Shown here piece after piece: positions 11,498-23,530 of a stretch of DNA of 64,000 nucleotides. Positions within the stretch are counted from its first letter, which is position 1. Every line of letters starts with the position of its first letter. Source of the DNA: Crocodylus rhombifer (Eukaryota; Chordata; Crocodylia; Crocodylidae); NCBI GenBank assembly GCA_038503035.1, contig JAVSML010020348.1, positions 62,001 to 126,000 of the forward strand, in the 5' to 3' direction. Below the pieces are notes generated by a model. It saw nothing but the letters and a program-made list of their open reading frames with translations, was not told where the DNA came from and did not search any database. The translations under genes were made by a program, and so were the position numbers.

Positions 11498-12476
11498 TGT
11501 AGCAGAAGGCCACCTCTGTTTCTCCCCAAAAACTCTGCTCTGTGACAATTTTGTTAAGATGGACCCTGCAGAGGGTACACACCTTACCCTATCTCCTTAG
11601 GTAACCTGAGCTGGATACATTCCTGAGGGAGGGGGGAAACCTGCTCCTTCTGCCTATGTGACTGGCATCACATACCTGGGTGAGGGGCTTGGACTCCCTG
11701 GGGAGCTAGGAACTTCCAGTTTGCCCAGCAACTAGTGATGCATTTCAAATTGGTTGGCTGACAGCCAACAGGTGCTGGCCTCCATTGGATCAGGTAAATG
11801 AGGTCATAAGGACTATATAAGGTAAGCTCTGCCCAGGAGGAGGAGGCAGCAGCCATGAGAAGACTCAGAGAGAGAGAGAGGAGAGCTGAACCATCTGAAA
11901 CTTGCTCTCTCTCTGAAAGCTTATAATCAAGGAACTGTCTGCCTTCAGAGGAAATCTCCACCTGACTCTGGATGATACTTGTGAGTAAGCTACCTGAGAT
12001 CTAACTAGATATATAGCTTGCAGTAACTCAGATGTGTGATCAAAGGCTACCCAGCCATGTCCATTTGCTCTATGGAATTTCTCTGATATTGCTCTACCCT
12101 GTACTCTATTGAAACCCCACCCCTTGAAACCAATAAAGTTCTCCTTTGTACCTAGCATGGGAGACTTATTGGGTGTGGGTCTAGATTATGCCTTGGGGAC
12201 CCCTTAGTTCAGCTGACAAAGGCAGACCATTATTTGTGCTTCCAATTGAGAGAAGTACCCCCAAGTGCTTGAAGTGAGTCAAGTACCCTCGAGGGCTACT
12301 AGGTCTGTGTTTCCCAGGGTGCACAGAGCCAGAATAAAGCCCAGCCTTGGGTGGTAGCCGTTTTTACCCCAGGCTAGCAGGTGTGCTCCAGGAAGTCGGT
12401 TGGCCAGACATGAGGTGCCCCCAGGGAGGCATTAATTGCCTGGAAGGTGGTCAGGCGCAGTGGGTGGCTCAATACA
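11498..12476 (+). mobile_element. Solo LTR inside the CR1 endonuclease region, about 980 bp
   Basis: CR1 endonuclease similarity stops after GVFYRRP (about 11495) and resumes near 12487. The inserted DNA starts TGTAGCAG, the same first eight bases as the LTR at 29902-30509 read on its own strand. It has an inverted CCAAT box near 11784, the TATA box TATATAA at 11814-11820, a purine-rich AG run near 11866-11882 and AATAAA at 12132-12137, all consistent with a sense-oriented U3-R-U5. The right border TACA at 12476 is a guess. The flanks ACGTCC and ACCTCC are only similar. There is no internal retroviral sequence. Confidence 0.65.
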
Positions 12477-12486
12477 GGAGCACCTC

Positions 12487-14640
12487 CTACTGGCCCACCA
12501 CACCTCCTACCCAGGATCAAGGGCTTGACCAGGTATTCACCAGGGAATTGGCTGAGGCCACATGCTCCCGGTGCATGGTTGTCATGGGAGACTTCAACTA
12601 CCCAGACATCTCATGGGAAGAGTGCTCAGCCAAATTCGAATGGTCGCTAAGCTTTCTCTCGTTCGTGGATGAGCTCTGACACAAGAAGCCTATGGGCCGA
12701 TAAGGGGTAAAGCACTGCTCGACCTGGTACTGGCAATGGGGGATGACCTAATCAGTGACCTAACAATTGAAGGGAAGCTGGATGACAGTGACCATGAGCT
12801 GATCACCTTCACCATCCGCTGTAAAACTAGCAAGTCATTCAGCAATACAGAAGTCCTCAACTTCAGGAAAGCTGACTTTGACAAGCTCAGGAGGCTTGTC
12901 AGTGAGGCCCTAAAGGACCACAACAAAAAGCAGAAGGGAGTTCAGGGTGAGTGGTTGCTCCTCAAGGGAGTGATCCTGGATGCACATGCAAAGTCTATCC
13001 CATCCTGGAGGAAAGGCAGCAAAAGGACACAGTAGCCTCCTTGGCTCTGCAAGGAATTAGCATACCTCTTATGTCTAAAAAGAAAGACCTACAAAGGATG
13101 GAGGACTAGATCCACCTCCAAGGAGAAATACTCTGTACTGGTCCAGACCTGCAGGGAGTGAACCAGGAAAGTCAAGGCTGCGACTGAACTCCAACTAGCT
13201 ACAAGTATCAAGGACAATAAAAAGTCCTTTTTTAGATATGTGGGGAGCTGGAGGAAAAGCAAGGGCAATGTTGGACCCCTGCTAAACCAGATGGGACAAC
13301 TGACAACTGATGCCCAGGAAAAAGCCAACTTGCTAAATGGGTACTTTGCGTCATTTTTTCACCAGTCCCATGGGATGCCCCTGCCCATTATGGGACGGGA
13401 AGGCCCGGGTGAGGGAGATTCCTTACGCTTGAACAATGGTGACCTTGTGAAGGAACACCTTGAGAGACTGGATACCTTCAAGTCAGCCAGCCATGACAGT
13501 TTACACCCCAGGGTACTCAAGGCAAGCATCATATCTCAGGCCCTGGTATGGATCTTTGAGAAGTCCTGGAGCTCTGGTGAAGTGCCCAAAGATTGGAAGA
13601 AGGCCAGTGTGGTGCCTGTCTTCAAGAAAGGGAAGAAAGTGGATCTGACAAACTACAGGCCCATCAGCCTGACTCTGTCCCGGGGAAGGTCTTGAAAAAG
13701 ATTATCAAAGAGGCCATTCTTAACAGACTGTCTGATGGCAACATCCTGAGCGATAGCCAGTGTGGGTGTGTTGCAGGTAGGTCTTGCTTGACCAGTTTTA
13801 TTTCCTTTTACATCCAGGTGATTTATCACCTGGACAAGGGAGAAGAGATTGATGTCATATATCTTGACTTTAAAAAAACCTTTGATCTGGTATCCCATGA
13901 TCACCTCTTAGCAAAACTGGCTAACTGCGGCCTCAGCCTCACCACAGTCCACTGGCGGGGGAATGGTGATTGATGGAAGTCAATCATTGTGGTGCACTGT
14001 GACCAGTGGGGTCCCTCAAGCCTCTGTCTTTGGGCCTATACTATTCAACATCTTCATTAATGAAGTGGACATTGGCGTCAGAAGCAGACTGGCCAAGTTC
14101 GCCGACAACACCGAACTTTAGGGTAAGCCATCAATGCAGCTAGTAAAGTGAGCAAAATGCTGGCTTGCATCCATAGATGCTTCTTGAGCAACTCCCAGGA
14201 TGTTATTTTCCCTTTGTACTCGGCCTTGGTGAGGCCACAGCTGCAGTACTGTGTCCAGTTTTAGTCTGCACAATTCAAAAAGGATATGGAGAAGCTCAAG
14301 AGAGTCCAGAGGAGAGCCACATGCATGATCAGAGGTCAGGAAAACAGATCTTATGATGAGAGGCTGAGAGCTATGGGACTCTTCATCCTAGAAAAGTGCA
14401 GGCTCAGGGGTGATCTGGCGGCTGCCTGTAAGTTTATCAGGGGTGCTCACCAGGATCTGGGGAAATGTCTGTTCTCCAGAGTGCCCCAAGGGATGACGAG
14501 ATTGACTGGTCACAAACTCCTCCATGATCTTTTCAGTCAGGACATAAGGAAGAACTTCTTTACTGTCTGAGCCACCAAGGTTTGGAGTAGACTGCCACCA
14601 GAGGTGGTTCAAGCACCTACTTCGAACACCTTCAAGAGAC
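12487..14640 (+). pseudogene. CR1 ORF2 remnant: endonuclease end plus reverse transcriptase
   Basis: The APE-type endonuclease is marked by GDFNYPDISW (about 12587) and SDHELI (about 12787), holding the expected catalytic Asp/Asn and the SDH histidine. A linker follows, then the reverse transcriptase: NYRPISLT (13650), YLDFKKTFDLVSHDHLL (13858, motif A), GVPQASVFGP (14007, motif B) and KFADNT (14096, motif C). Motif C reads FADN rather than FADD, losing the second catalytic Asp. The C-terminal domain (RRATCMIRGQ, then DIRKNFFTV) follows a deletion. Stops and frameshifts occur near 12680, 13035, 13690 and 13970. Confidence 0.85.
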
Positions 14641-14762
14641 ATTTGGATGTTTATCTTGCTGGGATCCTATGACCCCTGCTGACTTCCTGAATGTGGGGCA
14701 GGGGTCTGGACTTGATACTCTTCTGAGGTCCCTTCCAGCCCTAATGTCTATGAAATGTATGA

Positions 14763-15150
14763 TCTGGACTCTGAAATCAAAATATTTTCCTGGGTGTTCG
14801 AAGATGGCAATGCTGACAAGAGTAAAGAGGAAAAGGAGCCCACCCAACTTGAAAAAAGACTGCAATTCTTTTGTGAAAAGGCACTGTGTGACATCCTTCC
14901 AAACCTGTCAAAACTCTATGTGCTTTACTAAACTATTCCAGTGACTACAGCATCACCTGAGAGAAGCTTTTCTTTTTTGTGACAACTGAAAACTTATCTG
15001 AGGACTACTATGGAACACGCTCATGTTTAACCTGGAATACTTGATCAATCTTGATACTACAGATCAAAAAAGGACAAGTTGTTAATGTATTGGACATTAT
15101 TATGAGGTTTACAAGCAGAAAGGACCAATGCCTACAATTTTTTTGACAAG
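14763..15150 (+). pseudogene. hAT transposase C-terminal dimerisation domain
   Basis: Immediately after the CR1 3' end the frame MYDLDSEIKIFSWVFED resumes. A shifted frame then gives LCDILPNLSKLYVLY and IPVTTASPERSFSFL, the hallmark hAT C-terminal dimerisation motif (P-x-T-x-A-S/x-E-R-x-F-S). QLKTYLRTTM follows after a stop. It is the missing end of the transposase broken at 10121, showing that the CR1 inserted into an existing hAT. Confidence 0.85.
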
Positions 15151-18100
15151 GTAAGGTCATTACTTTTTAAAGCACTTACATTTGTTATTGCTTAACAGTC
15201 AGTTGCCACAAAAGTATAGTTGTACATGGATAGGAAACCAGGAGAATGGTTCCACTGTGAACTTAACTATATAGTAAGACAACTTTCTTGTTAGGGATTT
15301 AAATGCATGTATGAACCATACAACCACAATTTTATTCACGTGTAACTTTCTTTTAGAACAGTTTCCATCTGCTATTACATAATATCGTAAAACATGACAT
15401 CAAAATTAGCTTTAGAAATCAAAACACTTTCATCTCTTGAGAACCTTCCCTGATCCCCACTGCATACAACCACAACCTCTAAATTGTGACCCTCCACAGT
15501 CAACAATTAATTACAAGTCATGTATGTTGGTGGATTTGGAAGATACACACACAATTGCAGGGGCTGGGGGAGCTGGCATGGTGAGGGGTGAGAGGGACAA
15601 GGAAGGTGGTGTTGGTGGTGGTTATAGTTGTTATTCCGTCATTCCAGTGTGTGTGAGCATTTAATGTTATTAAATACCAAAAGGTGTATGTTAACACCAG
15701 CAACACTTCTGTCATTTTTTTTCCAGAAAATATATTGTGCCAAAACATTAGAGAAGCATAAAACAGTCCAACTGTATACTTGCCTATGACAAAAAATCAC
15801 TACAAATGATGGCCTGTGTTGTTCTCTTCCATGTGCAACCAAAATTAAGTTGGTGTTCAATGATTTGGTACTTTATAGAATTTAAATATTGCAAACTCAT
15901 TTGTATATTAGCAAATCTGGGTAAGCAATTTTGCATTTATGCGCATCCAAATATTCAATTGAGTATTTGGCTTTAGGTTCTTTGAATATGCCAAATTAAA
16001 TGAGTAATAATCTTAGAGAGTAAATATCATAGTTGGAAACACATAAGCAGCACTTGTAAAACGCGATTGGAGGGGGTGGAAATCCATCTTTTTGTTAAAG
16101 ATGCAATGGAGAGATGTGATGTTTATTTAAGAATAAACTATTATTTTTATTATAGAAGATGTAAAAGTAAGGCACATAGGTCAGCTTTAGAATAACTAAT
16201 GGCATCATTATTGGCTGTAAAATGCTAATCTTATACCTTTTAAAAGGGATTATAGACAATGTTAGCACCTAAAATGACAGATAATATTTGTTAACAGGAC
16301 AATATAAATCCCCTTAAAACTTCACTAGCTGTATATTGGCCATGAAGCCAGAGGGGAGATATAAGGCAGCCTTGCCTGCAGCTACTGTACAGATGAAATA
16401 CTTCAGATAGATTGTGGGGGGAGGGGCTGGTGGGTTTGCAGGTCCCCTCCAGATTCAAGTTAACTCAGTCCCCCAGCATGCCAGGATGCTTTGCACCTTC
16501 CCCGGAAACCCGTCTCTTGCAGGGTGGGTGGGCTAGCCTTGGCCCAAGCTACCTGTTTTAGTTGAGTAGAGGCATGCTGTAACGCCCCTTTGCTTCTGGC
16601 CTTGGGCCACTGCAGACATATGGCTGCATTTCCAGAATCAAAAGTGAATATCTATTCACTTGCCAAGTATGTACACGTATTCGATAGATAGGGCTAACCC
16701 ATTCCTTGTGCAGATCCCCACCCCTAACCCTTGTGCAGATCTAAGTTAGTTCACCTCTTCAAGTGAGCAAACTTAAATCAGGCTCACCATTTTTTGCCGA
16801 ATTTTACCTCCCTGAACACCCTAAATGATCTTAGGCATTTAAATCAACTTAAACCTAACTCATGACAGCTCTCTCTCTAAATTGAAGAAACTGCCTTTAC
16901 CCAGGAAGAAACAAGGATTTCTTAGGGTGATATCTTTTCCTTGATCAACTGCAATGTTAGGAGGAGATAGACTGTATCTTTGGATTAGCCACCCAAAGTA
17001 CCCCACAACAACCTACTACGGTGCAGGAGAAAATCCCCTGTTGACCACCTGGTTTTTAACTACCATTCCATATTCGAATCAATAAGATGACTCATCAGAC
17101 AGCCACAGCCTATACCTGAACAGGAACACATCTTTAGAAGTAAACACCCTATGAAGGTAATGGGACCCAGCCCTGCACTGGCAGTAAATGCAAGACCTAT
17201 CAACTCATCTCTACTACCACAAGAATCTATTCTCCCTACAACAAACTCATCAGAATCCTCAGATCACAGTTCTCAAAGGAAATCTATCAAACATCTTCGA
17301 AAGACAGGTCTGGGCAAATAAAATCATTAGTCTATTGTATACTAAGTACAAGGGACTTAACATAGACAGTGACTTCAGGCCCATTATAATCACTTGATAC
17401 CCGTCTCTGCACTTCAAGACTAAGAATTTCAAATTAGTTAAATTATAAAATTTATGTGAAACTCAAAAATTGCCACATGATTTTCCTTTGAGTTTTTTAG
17501 AAGGCATAATCTTTTGCCTTTTGATTGAACTGGGCAATTTTCAGGTGAATTCCATTTTCCACAGGGTGTAATAATGGAAATTGGTAGAAACTCTAGGCCT
17601 CATCATTCAGTTGGATATAATTAATAATTACAAAAACTGAACTGCAAATTCCTTTTTTACAGAGAAGCCAAAGTTCCAGAATTTGACTCTCTTTGACTGC
17701 AAGATGAAAGGCTGAAAATTGTGTTTATTATTTTCCTGTCTGACTCTTCCTTCTTGTCACAGAGTCTTCGGTGGAGTGGGAGGGGTAGAGGCAGGAAGCT
17801 TGCCTGGGACCACCATGGCCTTGTCTGGTCTCTGAGAGTACTTCCCCTTGCTCACCCCACCTCCCACCCCTGCCTGAAAGCCAGTACAGTTGTAGCTATT
17901 ACAGCAGGGGAGAGCCCAAGTTCCTTCCAACTCTGAGGATCCTGGCCTTTCTCTGTCCCTATTCCAGAGCCCATGGCTTGAGACCTCCCCAAAATATACT
18001 AGTTGTTCCCTTTCCAGTTTCTCCAGCTCCCAACAGATTCTTCACTTACCCCAGTCTCCAGACTCTTCATCCAGAAGCTGACAGCCTGCTTCCTGCAGCC

Positions 18101-19345
18101 TTGCCTCCCAATATCATGTTTATCCCACCTTGGGTGTCAAGTATCTCACCTTTATTGATATGTCAGCCAAGCTATTCAGGACTGTGTTGATGCTGAAAGT
18201 CCAGTACATAGCCAGACCTGGTATTTAATTCTTCATTCTCTGTGCACAGGCTAATGAAGTAAATACAAATAATGATGCAGACACAATTAACACAGAACTA
18301 TCATAAAAAAACTATAGCTCATCCCACTTCTACCATCAAACTTTATACAAAATTTGAGAATGAGTGGGACAGAACAACAGAGCAAAATGATTTGCTGTGA
18401 CTTTGTTTTAATTTTAGCCATTTAGTTTCCTTCACTTAAAGCCTGTGTTTATTACATTTTTATATCATTATGGTATGATTGCATTGGAATAGTTAGGTTA
18501 TAGACATGTTGTTTGTCAATATTGATTATGATTCGTTAGGACAATTAATTATGATAGACTGTCTTGGTATGAAATCTAGTTGGCTTTCTTAATCAATATT
18601 TAAGAATATTTTTCCCCTGACTTGCACTTTACAAAGTACAGAAGTTGAATATTTAAGACTTTCTCAGTTTCTATTCTTAGAACAAAGATATGTCAGATTT
18701 TGTTCTCTCTCAGCAGTAAGAGATGAATAATAAGTAATGATAATTAAATAAAAGAATTGAAATTAGAAATTGAAAGGAAATTAAAGGAACTGAAATCAGA
18801 AGGGGGCTCAAGCCAGTGAATATAGATCCAGAATTCAGGTGTACTTGGATCAGAGATTTTAATCTGATCCCTTCTCTCATTAAATCTGTAACACATAGCT
18901 TTCTAGCAAGGCCATTAGGGAAGACTGTTAAGGGAATTCAATTGCTGCTGTTGCCTGCTGGCTTTAGAGTTGAATGTGATTTAAAGATGGGAAATGGGGA
19001 GAGTGTGTTTATGTAGTACATGCTGGAATAGGGCCCTAAGCAGCCACATAAACTTAAGGTTTCCCTCTGCCTATGTATATACTCCCCTGCTGTATCATTA
19101 CTCTTTTGAGAAGTAACATGCCTGGCAATGGTATTTTGCTGCCAACTGAAAAACTGGAATTTCTCAGTAAGGAAATAGGGAGCAGTATGGTGAAACACTA
19201 AAAACAAAAACTAAAAAATGAGTCAAAGGGAGAAAGGAGGAAGAAGTGGCAAATACATTCTCCAATTTTTTCTAACTTTAAAGAATTACCTTATAAATTA
19301 CATTAGAATTGAGCATTAACATTATTATCCAGTATTGGATACTAG
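15151..19345. other. AT-rich unique sequence, no gene seen
   Basis: Frames here are short and unrecognised. A GC-rich island at 16380-16620 and a pyrimidine-rich stretch at 17720-18130 stand out by composition but show no ends or domains. Two near-direct copies of CCTTGTGCAGATC occur near 16707 and 16729. Confidence 0.5.
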
Positions 19346-19349
19346 ACTG

Positions 19350-20816
19350 GGGTGGGTAATTATTTTGGGTGGAGGACCACTTAATGAGTTTTGGTGAGCT
19401 GTTTAGGGCTGCGTAGGTAGCCCTGGCCCCTGACAGGTGCCCTGCCCACTTGTCACCATCTTGGAACCAGAAATCCCACCCCTAACCCTTGACTTCTGCC
19501 ACCAGAAGTCCCTCCCCTTGCCCCCTGGAAATACTCCTGGGGGTGGGGGGCAGAGAAAGGGTTGCCATCTTAGAACCAGAAAAAACAAATCATAAACTAA
19601 AAGTCAAATACCTACTATAACATGTATTTTATTTTTATTATGAAAAATATTTTTGTCAGGATTTGTGTACGCATAATGTATAGAGAGAAGATTGCCCAAT
19701 AACTCAAAAATAAATTCTTAGTCTTGTATATTGTTGGGGTGTGGATGGGTGTAGATGAACGTGTGTGTGTGTATATGGTGTGTGAGGTCTGTGTGTGTGT
19801 ATGGTAGGGTGTGTGCGGGTTTGTGAGGGGGTGTATCTGCATGTGGGGGGGACATAAGGTATGTTGGGGGGTTGTGTATATGTGGCAGTTGTGGGGGCAG
19901 GATGTGGATGTGTGGGGTTTGTGGGTGTGAGGGAAGGTAGTGGGTGTATGGGGACCCCTTCACTTCTCCCATGGCACAGCAGCAGCAGGCGGGGTGCAAG
20001 TCCGTCCAGTGCTGCACATTGCAGTGAAGGGTGCAGCCTCCTCCAGGCTGTCTGTATTGCTGGCACTCCCTGTCACTCATGCACTTGCTGGGCATGGAGG
20101 GCAGCCCCATATGCTGAAGTCAGCTGCCTTCCCTGCCCCCCAGGGGAAGATGCCTAGGGTCTTCCTCCCATGCTGTGCAGTCCTGGTGGGGAAAGCAGCC
20201 AGCTCCGGTGTGCAGGGCTTCCCTCCTGTGTCCAGCAAGTGCAGGGGCTGTGTGCAAGTGGCAGGGAGTACTGGTGATACAGATGGCCTGGTGGAGGCTG
20301 TGCCTCTCTCTGTGATGTGTGGTGCTGGGTAGAGCTGTGCCTCGCCAGGCACCTCTGCCCTGAGTGCCCTGCCTGCTGCTGTCTGTGCCTGCTGGGGCTG
20401 CATATTATGGGAGGAGTGTAGGCAGGGGGTCCCTATAATACCCCACACTCCCTTACATCCACACGCTGCCCACCCAAGCTCCACGCTGCTGCTCTCCTTA
20501 GGCATAGGTTCCATGCTGCCGCCAGCCCCAGCCTCATGCCTCACGCTCCTGCCCAGTTGCAGCTCAGCCCCTACTGCTTCCTCACCTGCTGTCTGAAGCC
20601 AGGGGGACACTGGGGAAGCTGAGCAGAGCTGTGTGCTGGCCAGGCTGTGCCCTTGTGCCCCCAAGGCTGGGAGTGAGGAGCAGCAGGGTATGTTTGGAGG
20701 TGTGTGTACACATGAGCACCTTGCTCCCACCCTTGTGGGTGGAAGGGCTGGGTGGGGTGCAATTAGTTGGGGGTGCTGCAGGCTGGATGAAAGGGCTGTA
20801 TTTTGCCCGCCCCTGT
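19350..20816. mobile_element. Non-autonomous hAT-like element with GT minisatellite core
   Basis: The left end CTGGGGTGGGTAATTATTTT and the right end ATTTTGCCCGCCCCTG are imperfect inverted repeats of the CAGGGGTGGGCAA type seen in many hAT elements. The flanks TACTAGA and TATTTGA agree at 5 of 7 positions, a possible worn 8-bp duplication. The interior is a GT-rich minisatellite (19737-19960) and GC-rich filler without transposase. The 364-codon minus-strand frame at 20077-21171 crosses this element and the next LTR and is not a gene. The element at 53054 begins with the same sequence. Confidence 0.7.
19737..19960. repeat. GT-rich minisatellite
   Basis: Irregular GTGTGTGT, GGGTGT and TGTGGG units on the plus strand, inside the hAT-like element. 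Similar GT-rich blocks lie in the elements at 53054 and 59437, so the block seems to travel with this kind of element. Confidence 0.75.
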
Positions 20817-20953
20817 ATTTGAACCAGGCCTTAACTTGGTCCAAGATTCTTTTAGACATATAAGTCAGAAGAGACCTCACTGGCCTGGCAACAGATATAG
20901 AAGGTAAAAAATCATTATGAACAGTCTCTGAAGTTGGTGTTTCTTGTAGAACA

Positions 20954-22093
20954 TGTGACGGGCTGGCTGCCAGTGACTTAGCCCAGGGGTTTTGAAAGGA
21001 CAAAAGATGATGGGAGGACTTGGGATTCCCTTTCCTCACCAATCTGGTAATGATTTGTCCCAGGGATTTTGAAGGGGTAAAAGTTGATTGGAGGACTTGG
21101 GATTCCCTTTCCTCGCCAATCAGGCCCCAGAGACTCACCCTCCATGTCCCCTGATTGGCCTCTTGTGTCACCAGGAGGGGGATAAAAGGGCCAGTGCAGC
21201 TGACTCAAAAAAGACCAGCGAGGGACCACAAGGAAGGAGATTCAAAGAGCTGGGCCAGTGGGGCAGGAGCAGTTGCCCCAGAAGAGCCTGAAGGAGTGGG
21301 ACCTGCAGGCAGCAGTTGGACCCTCAGCAGCCCGGCAGGAGAGGCTCCCCACAGGGCTCCAGGATTGCCTATGAGAGGCTGCGGCCAGCAGGAGAGGCTC
21401 CCCCGCTTCAGCAAGGATCTGAGCAGTGACCTGAGAGGTTCCCAGCTCTGCTTCCAGCTCCTCCAGTCAGAGGCCAGGCAGCTTGAGGTAAGGCTGGGGC
21501 TCCAGGAAGGTCAAGACCCCTAGCAACATGGCACAGTATGAGTACTGGTGGCTGTGTGGTAGGAGTTTTTGGCTACCATGTGGGAGATTTGAGTTGAAGT
21601 CCCAGCTCTGGTGACTTGGGATGAGTGAGCTAACAGGGAGGAATTCCTCTTGCAGTGGAAAGGGGCCATTGTGTTTCCCCCCCTTTCTCCCCCTCCAGGT
21701 ACCTAGGCCCTATTTTCCTTGTCATTTGACATTCTGTATTTTGTGCCTTTTATATTTCACCAACCAGTATTGTTTGTTGTGCTGTTTGTGTTTTACATTT
21801 TGGTTAACCCTATCTTTTGTCAACTGGATGAATATGTCTATGATTGTAAGTGATTAGTCTTTATTGAATCCTGCTCCTTGGGGCATTGTAGTGTCCCCTA
21901 TACCCCCTGGTTTATACTGGTTATGTTCCCAGTATTGTTCTCATATTAAAAGGTATATGGTTAAGTCCCATTGGTGGTCTGGCTGTGCTCTATAGGGGGA
22001 GGAGAGTCCCTACACTGCCCACAGCACTTGTGCACCTGCTCTGATCCCTTCAGTTGGAGAGGGGGTACCTCTTGGAGTACCGCCTGGGTTACA
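20954..22093 (+). mobile_element. Solo LTR, 1,140 bp, AACA duplication, tandem U3 repeat
   Basis: It starts TGTGACGGGCTGG and ends CTGGGTTACA (TG...CA) between perfect 4-bp duplications AACA (20950-20953 and 22094-22097). Signals run in the plus direction: a duplicated 63-bp U3 repeat with CCAAT boxes (20981-21121), the TATA-like ATAAAAG near 21183 and ATTAAA near 21943 for polyadenylation. No gag, pol or env sequence is present, so it is a solo LTR left by recombination. The 4-bp duplication fits class I endogenous retroviruses or Gypsy elements; I cannot decide between them. Confidence 0.9.
20981..21121 (+). promoter_or_regulatory. Tandem U3 repeat with CCAAT boxes in the solo LTR
   Basis: Two copies, 20981-21043 and 21058-21121, are 77 bp apart and about 85% alike; both contain GGAGGACTTGGGATTCCC followed by CCTCNCCAAT. 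Duplicated U3 blocks just upstream of the TATA box (near 21183) are a common enhancer layout in retroviral LTRs. Confidence 0.75.
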
Positions 22094-22097
22094 AACA

Positions 22098-22645
22098 GTA
22101 CTGTTAAAGTGTGTTGTACCATTGCATCCACAACTACTGCTATAGATTATACTTTTTGTAACACTTTTAAAACTAGAAATACCATAAGAACTCTAACTGC
22201 ATTGATTTAAAAATTTTAACTCACCTGTGTTGGTTGGTTGGGGTGACTCAAATCATTTTACCATACCGTTGTGAGACTAATACAGGAATATTAACATACA
22301 CTGATATAGTTGTTTCCAATTATCATGGTTTCATTACAAACTTCGTATGAAATCCTGTACAAACCAATGTTCCATTGTAACTTGGCAAATGGCTTGTCAC
22401 AACTATGTATAAACCATACTTTATTCTGGAAGCAACCAGCCATAGCCCAAATGAGAAGGCTAATCTTTGACAACATGATTAAAATCTTAGAATTCCTCTG
22501 TTCTGCTCTAGATTTTCAATTAAGTTATTAAGAAGGGAGCTAAAAACACTATAGGTGTATAGATTGTGAGAGTGGTCCAATAAACATCTTATTTTTTTGA
22601 AAACATAATTTTTAAAATGAACTCATTTGGATTCCACTTTGACTG
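22098..22645. other. Unique AT-rich sequence, no gene seen
   Basis: Short frames only; no repeat ends recognised between the solo LTR and the next CR1. Confidence 0.5.
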
Positions 22646-22671
22646 TCAGGTTTCATAGATTTAATAGATTT

Positions 22672-23415
22672 CTAGAGTTGGAAGGTACCTGGTAAATCAT
22701 CGGGTCTGACCCCCTGCACCAGGCAGGAAAGAGCACTGGGGTTAGGTAATCCCAGCCAGATGCCTAATTTCCTCTTGAACATCTCCAGGGTAGAGGAAAA
22801 CACCACCTCCCTTGGAAGCCCATTCCATATTTTGGCAACCCGTACTGTAAAGAATTTTTTCCTTATGTCCAATCTAAATCTGTTCTTATTCAGTTTGTGG
22901 CCATTATTTCTGGTAAATGCGAGGGCCACCTTGGTAGACAGAATGCCCCCCATATCCTGCTGGCCCCCCCTGATGAGTTCATAGGCAGCCATAAGATTGC
23001 CTGTCAGCCTTCTCTTGCAGAGGCTGAAGAGATTCAGATCCCTCAGTCTGTCTTTGTAGGGTGTTACCTGCAGGCCCTCAACCATACAAGTAGCCCTTCT
23101 CTGAACCCTTTCAAGGTTATCGACATCCCTCTTGAAGTGCAGCACCCAAAACTGGATGCAGTACTCCATCTGCGGCCTGACCAGTCCTGCATAGAGGAGA
23201 ATTATCACTTCCCTAGACCTGCTCGTGATGCTCCTGCTGAGGCAAGAAAGAGTGCGGTTAGCTTTGCTTATTGCCTCATCACACTGGCGACTCATGTTCA
23301 TTTTTGTGTCAACCAGGACTCTGAGTTCTCTTTCCAGTGTTGTGGTGCTCAGAATGGTACCCCCCAGTCTATAGGTGTGTTGGAGATCCTTTCTCCCCAG
23401 GTGCAACACTTGCAT
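22672..23415 (-). pseudogene. CR1 ORF2 C-terminal part, 247-codon open frame
   Basis: The minus-strand frame starts within the thumb region (VLHLGRKDLQHTYRLGG), passes through TSRSREVIILLYAGLVRPQ, RVQRRATCMVEGL and [14 protein letters not shown], and ends near FRLDIRKKFFTVRVAKIWNG and LPREVV. This is the usual CR1 C-terminal order. It lacks the reverse transcriptase catalytic motifs, which lie on the other side of the LTR insertion, so it cannot act alone. Confidence 0.85.
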
Positions 23416-23530
23416 TTATCCTAGTTGAATTGCATCCTATTCTGATCTGCCCACTTCCCCAGTCTGTCCAAATCTGCCTGAATTTGCTCCCTGTCCTCCA
23501 GTGTGTTTACTATACCCCATAGTTTGGTGT

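Larger units (their letters stand above)
10122..14762 (+). mobile_element. CR1 LINE, long copy inserted in the hAT, carrying two nested insertions
   Basis: This copy runs from within ORF1 to the CR1 3' end. About 10125-10235 encodes the ORF1 esterase stretch with LLIHVGTND. Around 10400 comes the end of ORF1, and near 10590 the start of ORF2 (HKCQELVLLLN). After the nested CR1, ORF2 resumes with GITDTWWDS (11285). After the nested LTR it continues through the endonuclease, reverse transcriptase and C-terminal domain to 14640, with the 3' end near 14762 (TCTATGAA). An internal deletion removes the part between 14115 and about 14140. Without the insertions the copy is about 3 kb. It is 5' truncated, and no clear target duplication was found, as is usual for CR1. 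Confidence 0.88.
6490..15150 (+). mobile_element. hAT DNA transposon (ZMYM1/TTF-zinc-finger type), decayed and heavily interrupted
   Basis: Four separated blocks read in order as one hAT transposase on the plus strand: a TTF-type zinc finger (6499-6990), the DUF4371/RNase-H-like core (8736-9700), the post-core region (9794-10121) and the C-terminal dimerisation domain (14763-15150). Between the blocks lie an LTR nest (about 6996-8718) and a CR1 nest (about 10122-14762). Without these the transposase region is about 2.3 kb, reasonable for the family. Stops and frame changes occur in every block, so it is dead. I could not identify the terminal inverted repeats or the 8-bp duplication, so the outer limits are uncertain. 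Confidence 0.85.

Noticed and set aside
19470..19490. CCCCTAACCCT words resembling telomeric repeats (also near 16727)
   Set aside because: Single short occurrences, not tandem arrays.
20077..21171. 364-codon minus-strand frame, the longest in the window
   Set aside because: It crosses from the hAT-like element into the solo LTR, and its repeated GEERESQVL-type segments simply mirror the duplicated U3 block. No domain is recognisable, and GC-rich sequence makes stops rare.
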